Shown here: positions 8,508-22,211 of the stretch, one piece after another
Numbering within the stretch: the first letter of the stretch is position 1
Layout of the letters: each line of letters starts with the position of its first letter
Assembly (NCBI RefSeq): GCF_028283785.1
Contig: NZ_JAPWKB010000014.1
Span: 186,001-250,000, forward strand
DNA: 64,000 bases
Reading direction: 5' to 3'
Source of the DNA: Paraburkholderia sp.
Lineage (GTDB): Bacteria > Pseudomonadota > Gammaproteobacteria > Burkholderiales > Burkholderiaceae
Program-made: the position numbers and the translations under genes
The notes under the pieces: model-generated
What the model was told of the DNA's origin: nothing
Databases searched by the model: none
What the model saw: the letters and a program-made list of their open reading frames with translations, nothing else

Positions 8508-8933
8508 TCACACACCAGATGTCCGGCGTCCGGAACATCGAGCGTCCGCGTCCACTGAGATAGCAGTTGCGGACGCGCTAGAGGCGGCGTAGCCGGCGCT
8601 TACGTCGCCAACGATCTGTGGGGTCAATGGCCCGAATACAGCGTGGTGCGTCGTCGTCACGGCTTGGAAGCCCGACTGCGACGAGCCGCTCATTACGCCG
8701 CCATAAGCGTTCGACGTGATGGTCTGGTGTGTTGCGACTTTCGCTTCCGCGGCCTGGATGTCGGCCGGATAGTTCGCTTCCGCGGCACTCGCTCGATAAC
8801 CGACCTGTTCGAGTCGGACAAGATCGGCGCGGACTTCTGCGTGTGTCGGCGAGACGCTGGAGACTTGTGCGCTGACTAGCATCGGGAGCGCCATAGCGCA
8901 GCTAAGAGCGATTGCCTGGATCAGTGCTTTCAT
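8508..8933 (-). CDS. DUF4148 family exported protein
   Basis: The 141-residue product has a signal peptide ending near MLVSAQV. The DUF4148 core motif LTRAEVRADLVRLEQAGY appears here as HAEVRADLVRLEQVGY, followed by ANYPADIQAAEAKVA. Burkholderiaceae carry many paralogues of this small exported family, and none has an established function. The start at 8933 has a GAGGTC ribosome-binding sequence at a good distance. The last 20 or so residues (SVDADARCSGRRTSGV) do not resemble the usual ending and may come from a frameshift. Confidence 0.8.
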   Translation of the reverse strand: MKALIQAIALSCAMALPMLVSAQVSSVSPTHAEVRADLVRLEQVGYRASAAEANYPADIQAAEAKVATHQTITSNAYGGVMSGSSQSGFQAVTTTHHAVFGPLTPQIVGDVSAGYAASSASATAISVDADARCSGRRTSGV

Positions 8934-9300
8934 GATGTGACCTCGTGAAGAATGGTTTGCGTGGATACGGCACCTGGCTGTGTCGTCCACTGCATCCGGC
9001 GTGATGTCGCCGGCTTGTGATGCAAATGCGGTGAACGTGAAGCCATTCTGCGCGGCCGCTGCTGTCCGGACTCTGACTCGTCGATTACAGGTTTGTTATC
9101 CGCGCCGTGTGCGTTGCACACGGGCGAGCGCTGTCGAAGACAGGCGCGTGTGCCGCTGCGTCGTATGGCTGATGCGAGTCGCTTCGCATGTGGCGGAGCG
9201 GGTGCTTGATCTGCGCTCTGGTGCCGTTGGGAGTCGACGTTCTTTGGATGCCGGGAGCCTTAGGCGCATCGCTAGACGCGAGTGCGCTTAGGCCTAAAGA
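8934..9300. other. intergenic region upstream of the rRNA operon
   Basis: No convincing gene is present. The part next to 8933 must hold the promoter of the leftward DUF4148 gene. The rest is GC-rich and lacks recognisable signals until the rRNA promoter near 9331. Confidence 0.5.
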
Positions 9301-9310
9301 AGGCGCTCAG

Positions 9311-9359
9311 AATTATTTTTCAAAAGACGCTTGACGAAGTCTGAGCCAGTATTCATAAT
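9311..9359 (+). promoter_or_regulatory. rRNA operon promoter with UP-like element
   Basis: TTGACG at 9331-9336 is followed after exactly 17 bp by CATAAT at 9354-9359, then the GC-rich stretch TCGCCTCCC. A/T-rich sequence at 9311-9326 lies where an UP element would be. The order fits a strong stringently controlled rRNA promoter about 270 bp before the 16S gene. Confidence 0.75.
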
Positions 9360-9424
9360 TCGCCTCCCTTCTGCTGAGGGGCGAACAAAAGGAAGTAGCA
9401 ACGCAGTACTTTTGTGTCGAATTG

Positions 9425-9441
9425 ATCTTTAAAAATTAACA
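9425..9441 (+). promoter_or_regulatory. leader boxA antitermination element
   Basis: GATCTTTAAAAATTAAC resembles the boxA sequence of rRNA leaders bound by NusB/S10. A second boxA-like sequence is in the 16S-23S spacer. Confidence 0.6.
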
Positions 9442-9628
9442 GTCGATAAGTGTGGGCGCTTGATGGCGACGCTGGCCGGATTCTTCGGAGTCTGGCGTAA
9501 AAGCGAAAGTATCAAGTCTCACACAGTAATGAAAGGAAGGTTTGGCCGTCGCAAGATGGCTGGATCATTCGTCAGTACGTTGAGTGAGCGACCGGTTCTT
9601 AACGGAACCGAAAAACAGTAACAGGTTT

Positions 9629-11159
<1,531 letters not shown>

Positions 11160-11225
11160 CCAGAGCTTCAGCATCAAAGTTGAGCGCTCACGCTTATCGG
11201 CTGTGAATTTGAAAGACAGACTCAG

Positions 11226-11302
11226 GGGTCTGTAGCTCAGTCGGTTAGAGCACCGTCTTGATAAGGCGGGGGTCGATGGTTCGAATCCATCCAGACCCAC
11301 CA
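11226..11302 (+). tRNA. ileT: tRNA-Ile (GAU)
   Basis: A 77-nt cloverleaf with acceptor GGGTCTG/CAGACCC, anticodon loop TTGATAA (GAT), standard D and T arms, and encoded CCA. It lies in the 16S-23S spacer, its usual place in this order. Confidence 0.97.
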
Positions 11303-11357
11303 ATGTCTTGTCTGGTGTGGCTGATCGGCGAAGTTCCCCTGTGTGATGTATGTGACT

Positions 11358-11433
11358 GGGGGATTAGCTCAGCTGGGAGAGCACCTGCTTTGCAAGCAGG
11401 GGGTCGTCGGTTCGATCCCGTCATCCTCCACCA
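11358..11433 (+). tRNA. alaT: tRNA-Ala (UGC)
   Basis: A 76-nt cloverleaf with acceptor GGGGGAT/ATCCTCC (G-T at one step), anticodon loop TTTGCAA (TGC) and encoded CCA. It is the second spacer tRNA, 55 bp after tRNA-Ile. Confidence 0.97.
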
Positions 11434-11773
11434 ATCTTCAATGCTGGTTTATCTGGCGCAGGCATTTAAACGTGCTGGCGGTTCAGTGAAACAAGCATTG
11501 GCGATTGAGCCAGTCAGTAAAGATAGGCGGTTATAGCAACCGCATTATCGGCTGTCGTTCTTTAACAATCAGGAAGAAGTAGTAAAGAGATTCACGAAAG
11601 GACATCTAGAGATGGGTGGCCGAGTAGGTGAATCAGGGTTGTGATTGTATCAATGTATGAAAAGGTGATCGAAAGATTGCCTTGGAATACGGCGCAACAC
11701 GAATACTCAACCTGTAACGATGTGGCTCGCGCGGTCTTCCCAGTGAAGACGGCCAGAGACGCACCCGTTATAG
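11434..11773 (+). other. tRNA-Ala to 23S spacer with boxA
   Basis: No gene. A boxA-like GTTCTTTAACAA is at 11557-11568. The stretch before the 23S 5' end should contain one half of the 23S processing stem. Confidence 0.7.
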
Positions 11774-14654
<2,881 letters not shown>

Positions 14655-14872
14655 ATAACAGGTGTGTCTCGACCCGCGTTGGCGCTTTAGCGCTTACGCG
14701 GGTCCGATCCCCGCAGGGGATGCGTGTGAACTCCACAGGGGTTTGCAGACACACAGGTTGAGATCAGTGTTGTGCACTACAAGCACAGCCCAAAGTAATA
14801 CCGAGAGGCATCCTCTCAGCTACTTCTTCCAGATTGGTTGTGCCGCCCAACAGGCGACACGACAACAAGTCA

Positions 14873-14988
14873 TGCCTGATGACCATAGCGAGTCGGTACC
14901 ACCCCTTCCCATCCCGAACAGGACCGTGAAACGACTCCACGCCGATGATAGTGCGGATTCCCGTGTGAAAGTAGGTAATCGTCAGGCT
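14873..14988 (+). rRNA. rrf: 5S ribosomal RNA
   Basis: TGCCTGATGACC at the 5' end pairs with GTCAGGC at the 3' end, enclosing a standard 5S sequence with CCCCTTCCCATCCCGAAC. It lies about 220 bp after the 23S gene. Confidence 0.95.
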
Positions 14989-15003
14989 CCCAAGCAGAAA
15001 CAG

Positions 15004-15035
15004 AAACCCCACCTCCCTAAGAGGTGGGGTTTTTG
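15004..15035 (+). terminator. rRNA operon terminator
   Basis: AAACCCCACCTC at 15004-15015 pairs with GAGGTGGGGTTT at 15021-15032, with loop CCTAA and a T-run. It is a strong intrinsic terminator ending the rRNA operon. Confidence 0.92.
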
Positions 15036-15057
15036 CGTTTCAGGGCGGGAAAACGAT

Positions 15058-15834
15058 TCAATCGCCATAAATATCGAAGTTGAAGTACTTCGTCGCGACC
15101 TGCTGATACACGCCGTCCTGACGAATCGCGGCAATCGCCTGATTGATCTGCTTTTCTAGCGGCGCGTCGCCTTTTCGAATGCCGATCGCGACATCGCCGG
15201 CAACGCGGCTGTCGTTGACGGGCTTGCCGATCATCGCAAACCCCGCGCCCTGAGGCGTTTTCAGGAAACCGAAGTCGGCTTGCACGGCGGCCTGAAACGC
15301 CGCATCGAGACGATTCGTCACGAGATCCTGATAGATCAGATCCTGCGTCTGATACGACTCGATCGTCACGCCCTTCGGCGCCCATTCCGCTTTCGCATAA
15401 CTCTCCTGCGTCGAGCCTTGCACGACGCCCACGCGCTTACCCTGCAACGCTTGCGCCGTCGGCTGCAAGTTCGACCCTGCGCGCGCGACCAGCGCCGAGC
15501 TTCCCTTGTACAGGCGGTGACTGAAATCGATCTGCTGAAGCCGCACGGGCGTAGCCGACATCGCCGACAAAATCGCGTCGAACTTGCGCGCCTTCAACGC
15601 CGGAATCATCCCGTCGAAGTTTTGCTCGACCCACACGCATTTCTGATGCAACTGCGCACACAGCGCGTTGCCAAGGTCGATGTCGAAGCCCACTAACGAC
15701 CCGTCCGGCGCCTTCGATTCGAACGGCGGATAGCTCGGATCGACACCGAAACGGATCGTCTGCGGATCTTGTGCGAGTGCCGAAAGCGGCAGCATCGCCA
15801 GCGCGCAGAAAGCGGAAAGCATCACGTGTTTCAT
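15058..15834 (-). CDS. amino-acid ABC transporter periplasmic binding protein (HisJ/ArgT-like)
   Basis: This 258-residue protein has a signal peptide ending at ALAQ and then the solute-binding family 3 start IRFGVDPSYPPFESKAPDG. The residues FDIDLGNALC and GVVQGSTQESYA match the lysine/arginine/ornithine/histidine group. Basic amino acids are therefore the likely ligands, which I infer from family resemblance. No permease or ATPase gene adjoins it, so it is an orphan or shares a remote transporter. A LysR regulator is divergent, 175 bp away. The ATG at 15834 was chosen over an upstream start for its signal peptide. Confidence 0.88.
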   Translation of the reverse strand: MKHVMLSAFCALAMLPLSALAQDPQTIRFGVDPSYPPFESKAPDGSLVGFDIDLGNALCAQLHQKCVWVEQNFDGMIPALKARKFDAILSAMSATPVRLQQIDFSHRLYKGSSALVARAGSNLQPTAQALQGKRVGVVQGSTQESYAKAEWAPKGVTIESYQTQDLIYQDLVTNRLDAAFQAAVQADFGFLKTPQGAGFAMIGKPVNDSRVAGDVAIGIRKGDAPLEKQINQAIAAIRQDGVYQQVATKYFNFDIYGD

Positions 15835-16009
15835 GGGGTTTCCTGTCTGTGTTGTGTCGTGTGAGCGCGGCTCGCAAGCGGAACGCGGCTTGACGCGCCA
15901 CGCGAACTCATCGCTACCGTAGCCCGACAGAAAGCTATCCGGGAGAGCTAGAATCGTGAACGTGGCAACCATTGGCGAACACGGGTCGATCGTCTCTCAA
16001 CGGGAACGC

Positions 16010-16960
16010 ATGAAACTTCATCAACTTCGGACACTCGTAGCCGTCGCCGACGCAGGGGGCGTGCGCGGCGCAGCGCGCGCATTGAACGCGTCGCCCGCGG
16101 CAATCACCAAAAGCCTGCGGCAACTCGAAGAAAGCGTGCAGATGTCGCTGGTGTTGCGCACGTCGTCGGGCGTGACATTGACGGAGAACGGTCAGGCGTT
16201 GCTGGTGCATGCACGATTGATGATCGGCCAGATGGCGCGCGCTCAGGACGCGATGAACGCGCTGCGCGGCGCCACGCACGGCAAGCTCACGGTCGCGGTG
16301 ACGCCGTGGATCGCCATGACGTTCCTGGCCGATACCGTCACCCGTTTTTGCGCGCGCATGCCGGATATCCAGCTGGAGTTCTTCGAAGGTTTGCTGTCGA
16401 TCGCCAATCCGCGTTTGCGCGATGGCAGCCTCGATTTCTTTATCGGCCGGCCCGCGCCTGGCGGCCTGGGCGTCGAGTTTCATTACCGTCCGCTGTTTTC
16501 GTCGACGTGTGCGCTGGTCGCGCGTGACAACCACCCTCGCGCGAAATGCCGTTCGCTGGCCGAATTGACCGATCTCGACTGGGTGCTGACCTGGGATCCG
16601 ATCGGCGACAATCCGCTCGCCGACACGATGTTTTCGCTGCACGGTGTGCCGGTGCCGCGAAACATCCATCTGACGCACTCGCTTTCCATCGCCATTTCGC
16701 TGCTTAAAAAGACCGATATGGTCAGCGTGTTTCCGTGGCCGCTGGTCGAGGTCAGCGCGGCAAAAGAAGGGCTGTGCGCGATTCCGTTGCGTGAACAGCT
16801 GGAAGACGCGATGGTCGGCGTGGTGTCGCGCAGCGGTCACCCGTTCAACGCGGCGTCCGAGTGCTTTATCGAATGTCTGATCGAAACGATTCGCGATGGC
16901 AGCAGTTCGACATCGCCGGAGACGCGCAACGTGTTGCGGTCGGTGGAACTGTTGATCTAG
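16010..16960 (+). CDS. LysR-family transcriptional regulator
   Basis: The 316-residue product starts MKLHQLRTLVAVADAGGVRG, a typical LysR winged helix-turn-helix. The helix region reads AARALNASPAAITKSLRQLE at about residues 20-40. A substrate-binding domain follows from about residue 90. The start at 16010 is preferred to one 54 bp upstream because family members begin here. It is divergent from the amino-acid binding-protein gene, so control of that gene is the simplest guess; the effector is unknown. Confidence 0.9.
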   Translation: MKLHQLRTLVAVADAGGVRGAARALNASPAAITKSLRQLEESVQMSLVLRTSSGVTLTENGQALLVHARLMIGQMARAQDAMNALRGATHGKLTVAVTPWIAMTFLADTVTRFCARMPDIQLEFFEGLLSIANPRLRDGSLDFFIGRPAPGGLGVEFHYRPLFSSTCALVARDNHPRAKCRSLAELTDLDWVLTWDPIGDNPLADTMFSLHGVPVPRNIHLTHSLSIAISLLKKTDMVSVFPWPLVEVSAAKEGLCAIPLREQLEDAMVGVVSRSGHPFNAASECFIECLIETIRDGSSSTSPETRNVLRSVELLI

Positions 16961-17056
16961 CGGATTTTTCAGCGCGAGCCGCGCCGGAAGAGGGTGCCGC
17001 CATGCAACCGGAGCCGGTTACATGGCGGTGGTTACTGCACCTGCATCGGACGACGC

Positions 17057-18394
17057 TTACTTCTTGCTGTCGTCCTTCAGTTGCGGCAGCGTCAGCGCTT
17101 CGCCCGGCGTCAGCAGACCGACTTGCGAGTAAATGCGCAGCTTGTCGCGCGTATCGGTGATGTCGAGGTTGCGCATCGTCAGTTGACCGATACGATCGCG
17201 AGGCGAGAACGTCGATTCGACCTTCTCCATCGACAGACGCTCCGGCTGATACGTCAGGTTCGACGACTTCGTGCTCAGGATCGAGTAGTCGTTGCCGCGA
17301 CGCAGTTCGACCGTCACTTCGCCGGTGATCGCGCGTGCGACCCAGCGTTGCGCCGTTTCACGCAGCATGATGGCTTGCGGATCGAACCAGCGGCCTTGAT
17401 ACAGCAGACGGCCGAGGCGACGACCGTTTTCACGGTATTGCTCGATCGTATCTTCGTTGTGAATGCCCGTGACCAGACGTTCGTACGCGATGTGCAGCAG
17501 CGCGAGTCCCGGCGCTTCATAAATGCCGCGGCTCTTCGCTTCGATGATGCGGTTTTCGATCTGGTCGCTCATGCCCAGACCATGACGGCCGCCGATGCGG
17601 TTCGCTTCGAGCAGCAGTTCGACCTGATCGGTGAACTCGACGCCGTTCAGCGCCACCGGACGGCCTTCCTCGAAGCGGATCGTGACTTCTTCCTTCGCGA
17701 CCGGCACGTCGTCGCGCCAGAACGCAACGCCCATGATCGGGTTGACGATCTTGATGCCGCTTTCGAGGCTTTCGAGATCCTTCGCTTCGTGGGTAGCGCC
17801 GAGCAGGTTCGAGTCGGTGGAATAGGCCTTCTCGGCCGACATCTTGTACGCGAAGCCCGCCTGACGCATGAACTCCGACATTTCCGCGCGGCCGCCGAGT
17901 TCGTCGATGAACGCCTGATCCAGCCACGGCTTGTAGATCTTCAGATCCGGATTCACCAGCAGACCGTAGCGGTAGAAGCGCTCGATGTCGTTGCCCTTGT
18001 ACGTGCTGCCGTCGCCCCAGATGTTGACGCCGTCTTCCTTCATCGCGGCAACCAGCATCGTGCCGGTCACGGCGCGGCCCAGCGGCGTCGTGTTGAAGTA
18101 CGTCACGCCGGCCGTCGAAATATGGAACGCGCCGCTTTGCAGCGCGGCAATGCCTTCCGCGACCAGTTGCGCGCGGCAGTCGATCAGGCGTGCGCCTTCT
18201 GCGCCGTACAGCGTCGCGCGACGCGGAATTTCGTCGTAATCGGCCTCGTCGGGCTGGCCCAGGTTAGCCGTGTAAGCATACGGAAGGGCTCCTTTGAGTC
18301 GCATCCAGTGCAGCGCGGCGCTCGTGTCGAGGCCGCCGGAGAAGGCGATGCCGACCTTCTGGCCGGTGGGGAGACTTTCAAGAATTGTGCTCAT
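17057..18394 (-). CDS. argG: argininosuccinate synthase
   Basis: ArgG joins citrulline and aspartate with ATP in arginine synthesis. The 445-residue product is of the long E. coli-like subtype, not the short (~400) form. The PP-loop AFSGGLDTS lies at residues 17-25. YTANLGQPDE and GDGSTYKGNDIERF are further conserved substrate-binding segments. The gene stands alone, with 234 bp upstream before the LysR gene. I recognise no arginine-repressor site there. Confidence 0.97.
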   Translation of the reverse strand: MSTILESLPTGQKVGIAFSGGLDTSAALHWMRLKGALPYAYTANLGQPDEADYDEIPRRATLYGAEGARLIDCRAQLVAEGIAALQSGAFHISTAGVTYFNTTPLGRAVTGTMLVAAMKEDGVNIWGDGSTYKGNDIERFYRYGLLVNPDLKIYKPWLDQAFIDELGGRAEMSEFMRQAGFAYKMSAEKAYSTDSNLLGATHEAKDLESLESGIKIVNPIMGVAFWRDDVPVAKEEVTIRFEEGRPVALNGVEFTDQVELLLEANRIGGRHGLGMSDQIENRIIEAKSRGIYEAPGLALLHIAYERLVTGIHNEDTIEQYRENGRRLGRLLYQGRWFDPQAIMLRETAQRWVARAITGEVTVELRRGNDYSILSTKSSNLTYQPERLSMEKVESTFSPRDRIGQLTMRNLDITDTRDKLRIYSQVGLLTPGEALTLPQLKDDSKK

Positions 18395-18628
18395 AAGGAA
18401 AACCGTTAAATCGAGGCTTGGAGGGGGATATGGTGCAACTTTCCAGTATCAGCCATGCCCGGCCATGAGGCAAGCGCCAAGCGCAGGTTGGAGGCGGTTG
18501 AGCGGGCGGGAGGCGGCAACGCGGTCTGCGCGTGCGTTGCGGAACCGGTCGCGCAATCGTGCGGTCCGCTATTTTGCCAGATCGGGCGAAATCGCCGGTT
18601 TTTTGGGGGCAGCGCCGCGTGCGCGTGC

Positions 18629-19654
18629 TTATCGGCCGGCAGCGAGATAGTTGCGCGGCGCGATACGGCGCGCGTCGGTTTGGCCCGTCTGACGGACGTT
18701 TCGCGCGGCTCCATCGCGTGGCTCCGCGTCGCGCACATCGCCGCGCAAATCGAGTTTGTCGCGCAGCGACGTCACCACGCAATCGACGAAGGTTCTGACC
18801 TTCGCGTCGAGCAGCCGCCGCCCGGGATAGACGACGAACAGGTTCACCGACGGAATCGCGCACTCGGGCAAAACGCGCAGCAGACGGCCGTGTTCGAGGT
18901 CGTCGTGAACCGCATGCGCCGGTAATGCGCCGACACCCGCGCCAGCCAGCAAGGCCGCGCGCACCGCTTGCGCATCGTTGACGACGAAACGCGCCGCCGA
19001 CGCCCGCGCGCCGTTGCCGCCATCCGGATCGTGGGCCAAGGCCGGCAACCAGTCGCTCGCGGGATCGGGCGAATCGGCGGTCTGCATCAGCGCGTGAGTC
19101 GCGAGATCGTCCGCGGACACGACCGGATGGCGCGCCAGATACGCGGGCGACGCGACCAGCACGCGCTCGCATCGGCCGATCAGGCGGCTGACGTTGTTCG
19201 AGTCGGGCAGCGCTTGCGCCGATAAGATCGACACGTCGAATGCGTCGTTGATCAGGCTCGCCATCTGCGGCGCGACGACCAGATCCACCGATACATCCGG
19301 AAAGCGTTGCCGGTATTCGACGACCGTCGAGGCCAGCGGCGCGAGTCCGACGTCCGGCACCGCGTGCACGCGTAACGTGCCGCGCGGCACGGTGCCGGCG
19401 TCGCTCGCTTCGGCGTCGGCGTCGTCGAGATCGGCGAGGATTTTCTTACACCGCTCGTAGTAGCGCTCACCGGATTCCGTCAACGCGACGCGGCGCGTGG
19501 TTCGCTGCAACAACCGCGTGTGCAGCCCTTCCTCGAGCGACACCACCGCGCGCGACACGTTGCCCGCGCTACAGGCCATCTGCCGCGCCACGGCGCTGAA
19601 ACTGCCGGTTTCGGCGATTCGCGAAAACACCCGCATGCTGAAGATCTTGTCCAT
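18629..19654 (-). CDS. LysR-family transcriptional regulator
   Basis: This 341-residue protein starts MDKIFSMRVFSRIAETGSFS, with recognition-helix region CSAGNVSRAVVSLEE. The ligand-binding domain contains RGTLRVHAVPDVGLAPLAS. It resembles the group of LysR regulators near oxidoreductases and exporters in Burkholderia. It is read in the same direction as the MFS exporter, about 115 bp downstream of it, so it may be the regulator or the tail of that transcription unit. The C-terminal 30 or so residues are a basic tail beyond the usual domain end. Confidence 0.9.
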   Translation of the reverse strand: MDKIFSMRVFSRIAETGSFSAVARQMACSAGNVSRAVVSLEEGLHTRLLQRTTRRVALTESGERYYERCKKILADLDDADAEASDAGTVPRGTLRVHAVPDVGLAPLASTVVEYRQRFPDVSVDLVVAPQMASLINDAFDVSILSAQALPDSNNVSRLIGRCERVLVASPAYLARHPVVSADDLATHALMQTADSPDPASDWLPALAHDPDGGNGARASAARFVVNDAQAVRAALLAGAGVGALPAHAVHDDLEHGRLLRVLPECAIPSVNLFVVYPGRRLLDAKVRTFVDCVVTSLRDKLDLRGDVRDAEPRDGAARNVRQTGQTDARRIAPRNYLAAGR

Positions 19655-19769
19655 CGTCGTCAGGTCCTGGTTCGAGCGCCGGCCCCATGACGACGCTCAA
19701 TCAGCGTAGCGTCGGAGGTCGCGGATTTCCTGAAACGCGCTTCAAACTTCTGAAATCGCGACGCATCGA

Positions 19770-20984
19770 TCAAAGCGTCTTCGCCGCCAGCGCGCGTCCC
19801 GCCGACAGATAGTGGATCAACGCGATCAACGGAAAGGCCGTCGCGACGCAGGCCACCAGTTGCCAGCCGCCACGTTCGTACAACGGGCTCGCCAACGCCG
19901 ATCCAAACGCGCCGCCGACGAAGATGCTGGTCATGTAAATCGCATTGAGCCGGTTGCGGCTGGCTGCGTGCAACGCGTAAATCTCGCGTTGACCGAGCAC
20001 CATGTTCATCTGCACCGCGAAGTCGAGCACGATGCCCGTCACGACCAGCCCGATCACGCCAGTGGCCGGATGAAGCAGGCCGGGCAAGTAGGCGAGCGCA
20101 CCCACGACCAGCGCGATCAACGTGGCGCGCACCGTGTGGCCGGCATCGGCCAGTCGTCCGGCGAGCGGCGCGGAGGTGGCGCCGATCGCGCCGACCAGCG
20201 CAAAAATGCCGATCGAGGTTTGCGACAAGCCGTAATGACGCGTCAACTCGACCGGAATCGCGGTCCAGAACAGGCTGAACGACGCGAACATCAAGCCTTG
20301 ATACAGCGAGCGGTGACGCAGCACCGGCATGGTCCGCACCAGATGACCGAGCGAGCCGATCAACGTGAAATAGGTGGCGCGATGCGTGGGTTGTCGCGGC
20401 GGAATGGTCAGCGCCAGCACGACGGTCACGATGGTCATCAAGACCGCGGCCGAACCGAAAATCGCGCGCCAGCCGAAGTGTCCGGCCACCACGCTCGAAA
20501 TCGGCCGCGACAGCAGGATGCCGAGCAGCAGGCCGCTCATGATCGTGCCGACCACCTTGCCGCGCGATTCGTCCGGCGCGAGATGCGCGGCGAGCGGAAT
20601 CAAAATCTGCACCGCGACCGAGCTGAAACCGATCAGCAGCGAGATCGCCAGAAACGCGCCGGGATGATGGGCGAAGGTCGCCGCGATCAGACTCCCGATC
20701 GACACGATCGCGGTTGTGATCATCAGCTTGCGGTTTTCCAGCAGATCGCCGAGCGGAACCAGAAAGAACAGCCCGAGCGCGTAACCGATCTGCGTCAGCG
20801 ACACGATCAGGCTCGCGGTGCCGCTCGACATGTGAATGTCCGGCGCGATCAGTTCGGTGATCGGTTGCGAGTAGTACAGATTGGCGACGATGGCGCCGCA
20901 GCAGAACGCGAACAGCGCGATCAATCCGCGTGTCAGCTTGACCTGCCGTTCGGGGACGACGGTCGTGGGTGCGTTGGATGACAT
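19770..20984 (-). CDS. MFS transporter, drug/sugar efflux type
   Basis: A 404-residue membrane protein with 12 predicted helices. The first helix contains GLIALFAFCCGAIVANLYYS. The motif-A loop reads LGDLLENRKLM between helices 2 and 3, as in proton-coupled exporters. The start at 20984 follows a GGAG ribosome-binding sequence; a start 33 bp upstream lacks one. It lies 57 bp after the FAD monooxygenase gene and probably shares its transcript. Export of the monooxygenase substrate or product is plausible but not shown. Confidence 0.85.
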   Translation of the reverse strand: MSSNAPTTVVPERQVKLTRGLIALFAFCCGAIVANLYYSQPITELIAPDIHMSSGTASLIVSLTQIGYALGLFFLVPLGDLLENRKLMITTAIVSIGSLIAATFAHHPGAFLAISLLIGFSSVAVQILIPLAAHLAPDESRGKVVGTIMSGLLLGILLSRPISSVVAGHFGWRAIFGSAAVLMTIVTVVLALTIPPRQPTHRATYFTLIGSLGHLVRTMPVLRHRSLYQGLMFASFSLFWTAIPVELTRHYGLSQTSIGIFALVGAIGATSAPLAGRLADAGHTVRATLIALVVGALAYLPGLLHPATGVIGLVVTGIVLDFAVQMNMVLGQREIYALHAASRNRLNAIYMTSIFVGGAFGSALASPLYERGGWQLVACVATAFPLIALIHYLSAGRALAAKTL

Positions 20985-21041
20985 GACAACTCCGTAAGTG
21001 AGCGACACAGACAACAATAAAAAGACGGGATGGAAGCGTGT

Positions 21042-22211
21042 TCAGCGGCCGAATTTCATCAGCCGGTCGCCGAGCGACACGCCGAGATCAGTCATCCGTT
21101 TGCCGAGTTGCAGCTGCTGGTTTTCCCAGCGCGCCAGCGCGGCGTCGAGCGCGAGACCGTGCGGTGCGCTGTCTGAAAAGGACGCGGCATACGACGACAG
21201 CGCCAGCGCGAGCGCATGGGCATTCGCAGCGGCTTTCGCCGTGCTGCCCGCCGTATGCGGACGCGGCACCGAAGCCGCATCGCCGAGCAGCAGCACGCGG
21301 CCGAACACCATGCGCGGCGCGCGCAGATCGACGATCGGTTGCATGAACGGTTCGCCGGTCGCATCGACCAGCGCGCGGAAGGTCGGCGCGAGCAGCGCGT
21401 GCGCTTCGTCGCGCAACATGGCGATGTCGGCCGGTTTGGTGGTACCCGGTGGCAACGAAAACGCGCGCTGCATGCCGTGTTTGTCGATCAGCAACCGGTC
21501 GAGCGCGGCCTGGTCGTACTTCCGGTACCAGACCCAGTTCCACCGACGCTCGCCCACGGCGGTTTCATCGTGTTCACCCGGAATCAGATAGGCCAGCGAC
21601 GAATGGCTGTCGCCCTGCTGAAACGTGAAGCGGTCGCGCAACGTGTCGGCGGCGAACGACGGCAGATCCGGTTCCGGCACGAGGCCGCGCCACGCGACGT
21701 AGCCGGCATACGCGGGCCGCACGTCGGGCAGCACCTGATGGCGCACCGTCGAGCGAATGCCGTCCGCGCCGATCAGCAGATCGGCCCGTTCGACACGACC
21801 GCTTTCGAAGTCCGCAAGCACGTGATCGCCGTCCGTCCGGAAACCGGTCAAGGTCTCGCCAGCGTGCACCGTGTGCGCGGGCAGCGCGCGTTTCATCGCG
21901 TTGTAGAGGAGACCCCAAGCGGTTTGCATCTGCGGCATGAACATGTGCTCGATGTGCCGGTCGTGACGGTCGAGGTAAATCCGCTCGCCCGATGCAACGC
22001 CCGGCGGATCGGGCAGCGCGACGCCGGCGAACCGCAATGCGTCGAGCACGTCCGGTTGCAGCACGATGCCGCCGCCGCGGCTGTCGAGTTGATTCGGCGA
22101 TGCTTCGAACAGATCGACGTCCCACCCGGCCGCGCGCATCGTGGTCGCGGAAAACAGTCCGCCGAGCGAGCCGCCGATCACGATCGCGCGGGGTTTGACG
22201 ATGGCGTTCAT
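21042..22211 (-). CDS. FAD-dependent aromatic monooxygenase
   Basis: This 389-residue flavoprotein hydroxylase has the N-terminal FAD motif IVIGGSLGGLFSA, the GADGIRSTVR segment that contacts NAD(P)H and FAD, and LLGDAASVPRPHTAGS near residue 285. These place it with para-hydroxybenzoate-hydroxylase-type enzymes, and the overall pattern is close to 2,6-dihydroxypyridine and salicylate-type hydroxylases. The true substrate cannot be read from the sequence. Its ATG overlaps the stop codon of the upstream DsbA-like gene (ATGA), implying coupled translation. Confidence 0.85.
   Translation of the reverse strand: MNAIVKPRAIVIGGSLGGLFSATTMRAAGWDVDLFEASPNQLDSRGGGIVLQPDVLDALRFAGVALPDPPGVASGERIYLDRHDRHIEHMFMPQMQTAWGLLYNAMKRALPAHTVHAGETLTGFRTDGDHVLADFESGRVERADLLIGADGIRSTVRHQVLPDVRPAYAGYVAWRGLVPEPDLPSFAADTLRDRFTFQQGDSHSSLAYLIPGEHDETAVGERRWNWVWYRKYDQAALDRLLIDKHGMQRAFSLPPGTTKPADIAMLRDEAHALLAPTFRALVDATGEPFMQPIVDLRAPRMVFGRVLLLGDAASVPRPHTAGSTAKAAANAHALALALSSYAASFSDSAPHGLALDAALARWENQQLQLGKRMTDLGVSLGDRLMKFGR

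Noticed and set aside
16994..18409. Forward frame opposite argG
   Set aside because: It is an antisense shadow; ArgG is recognised by its PP-loop on the reverse strand.
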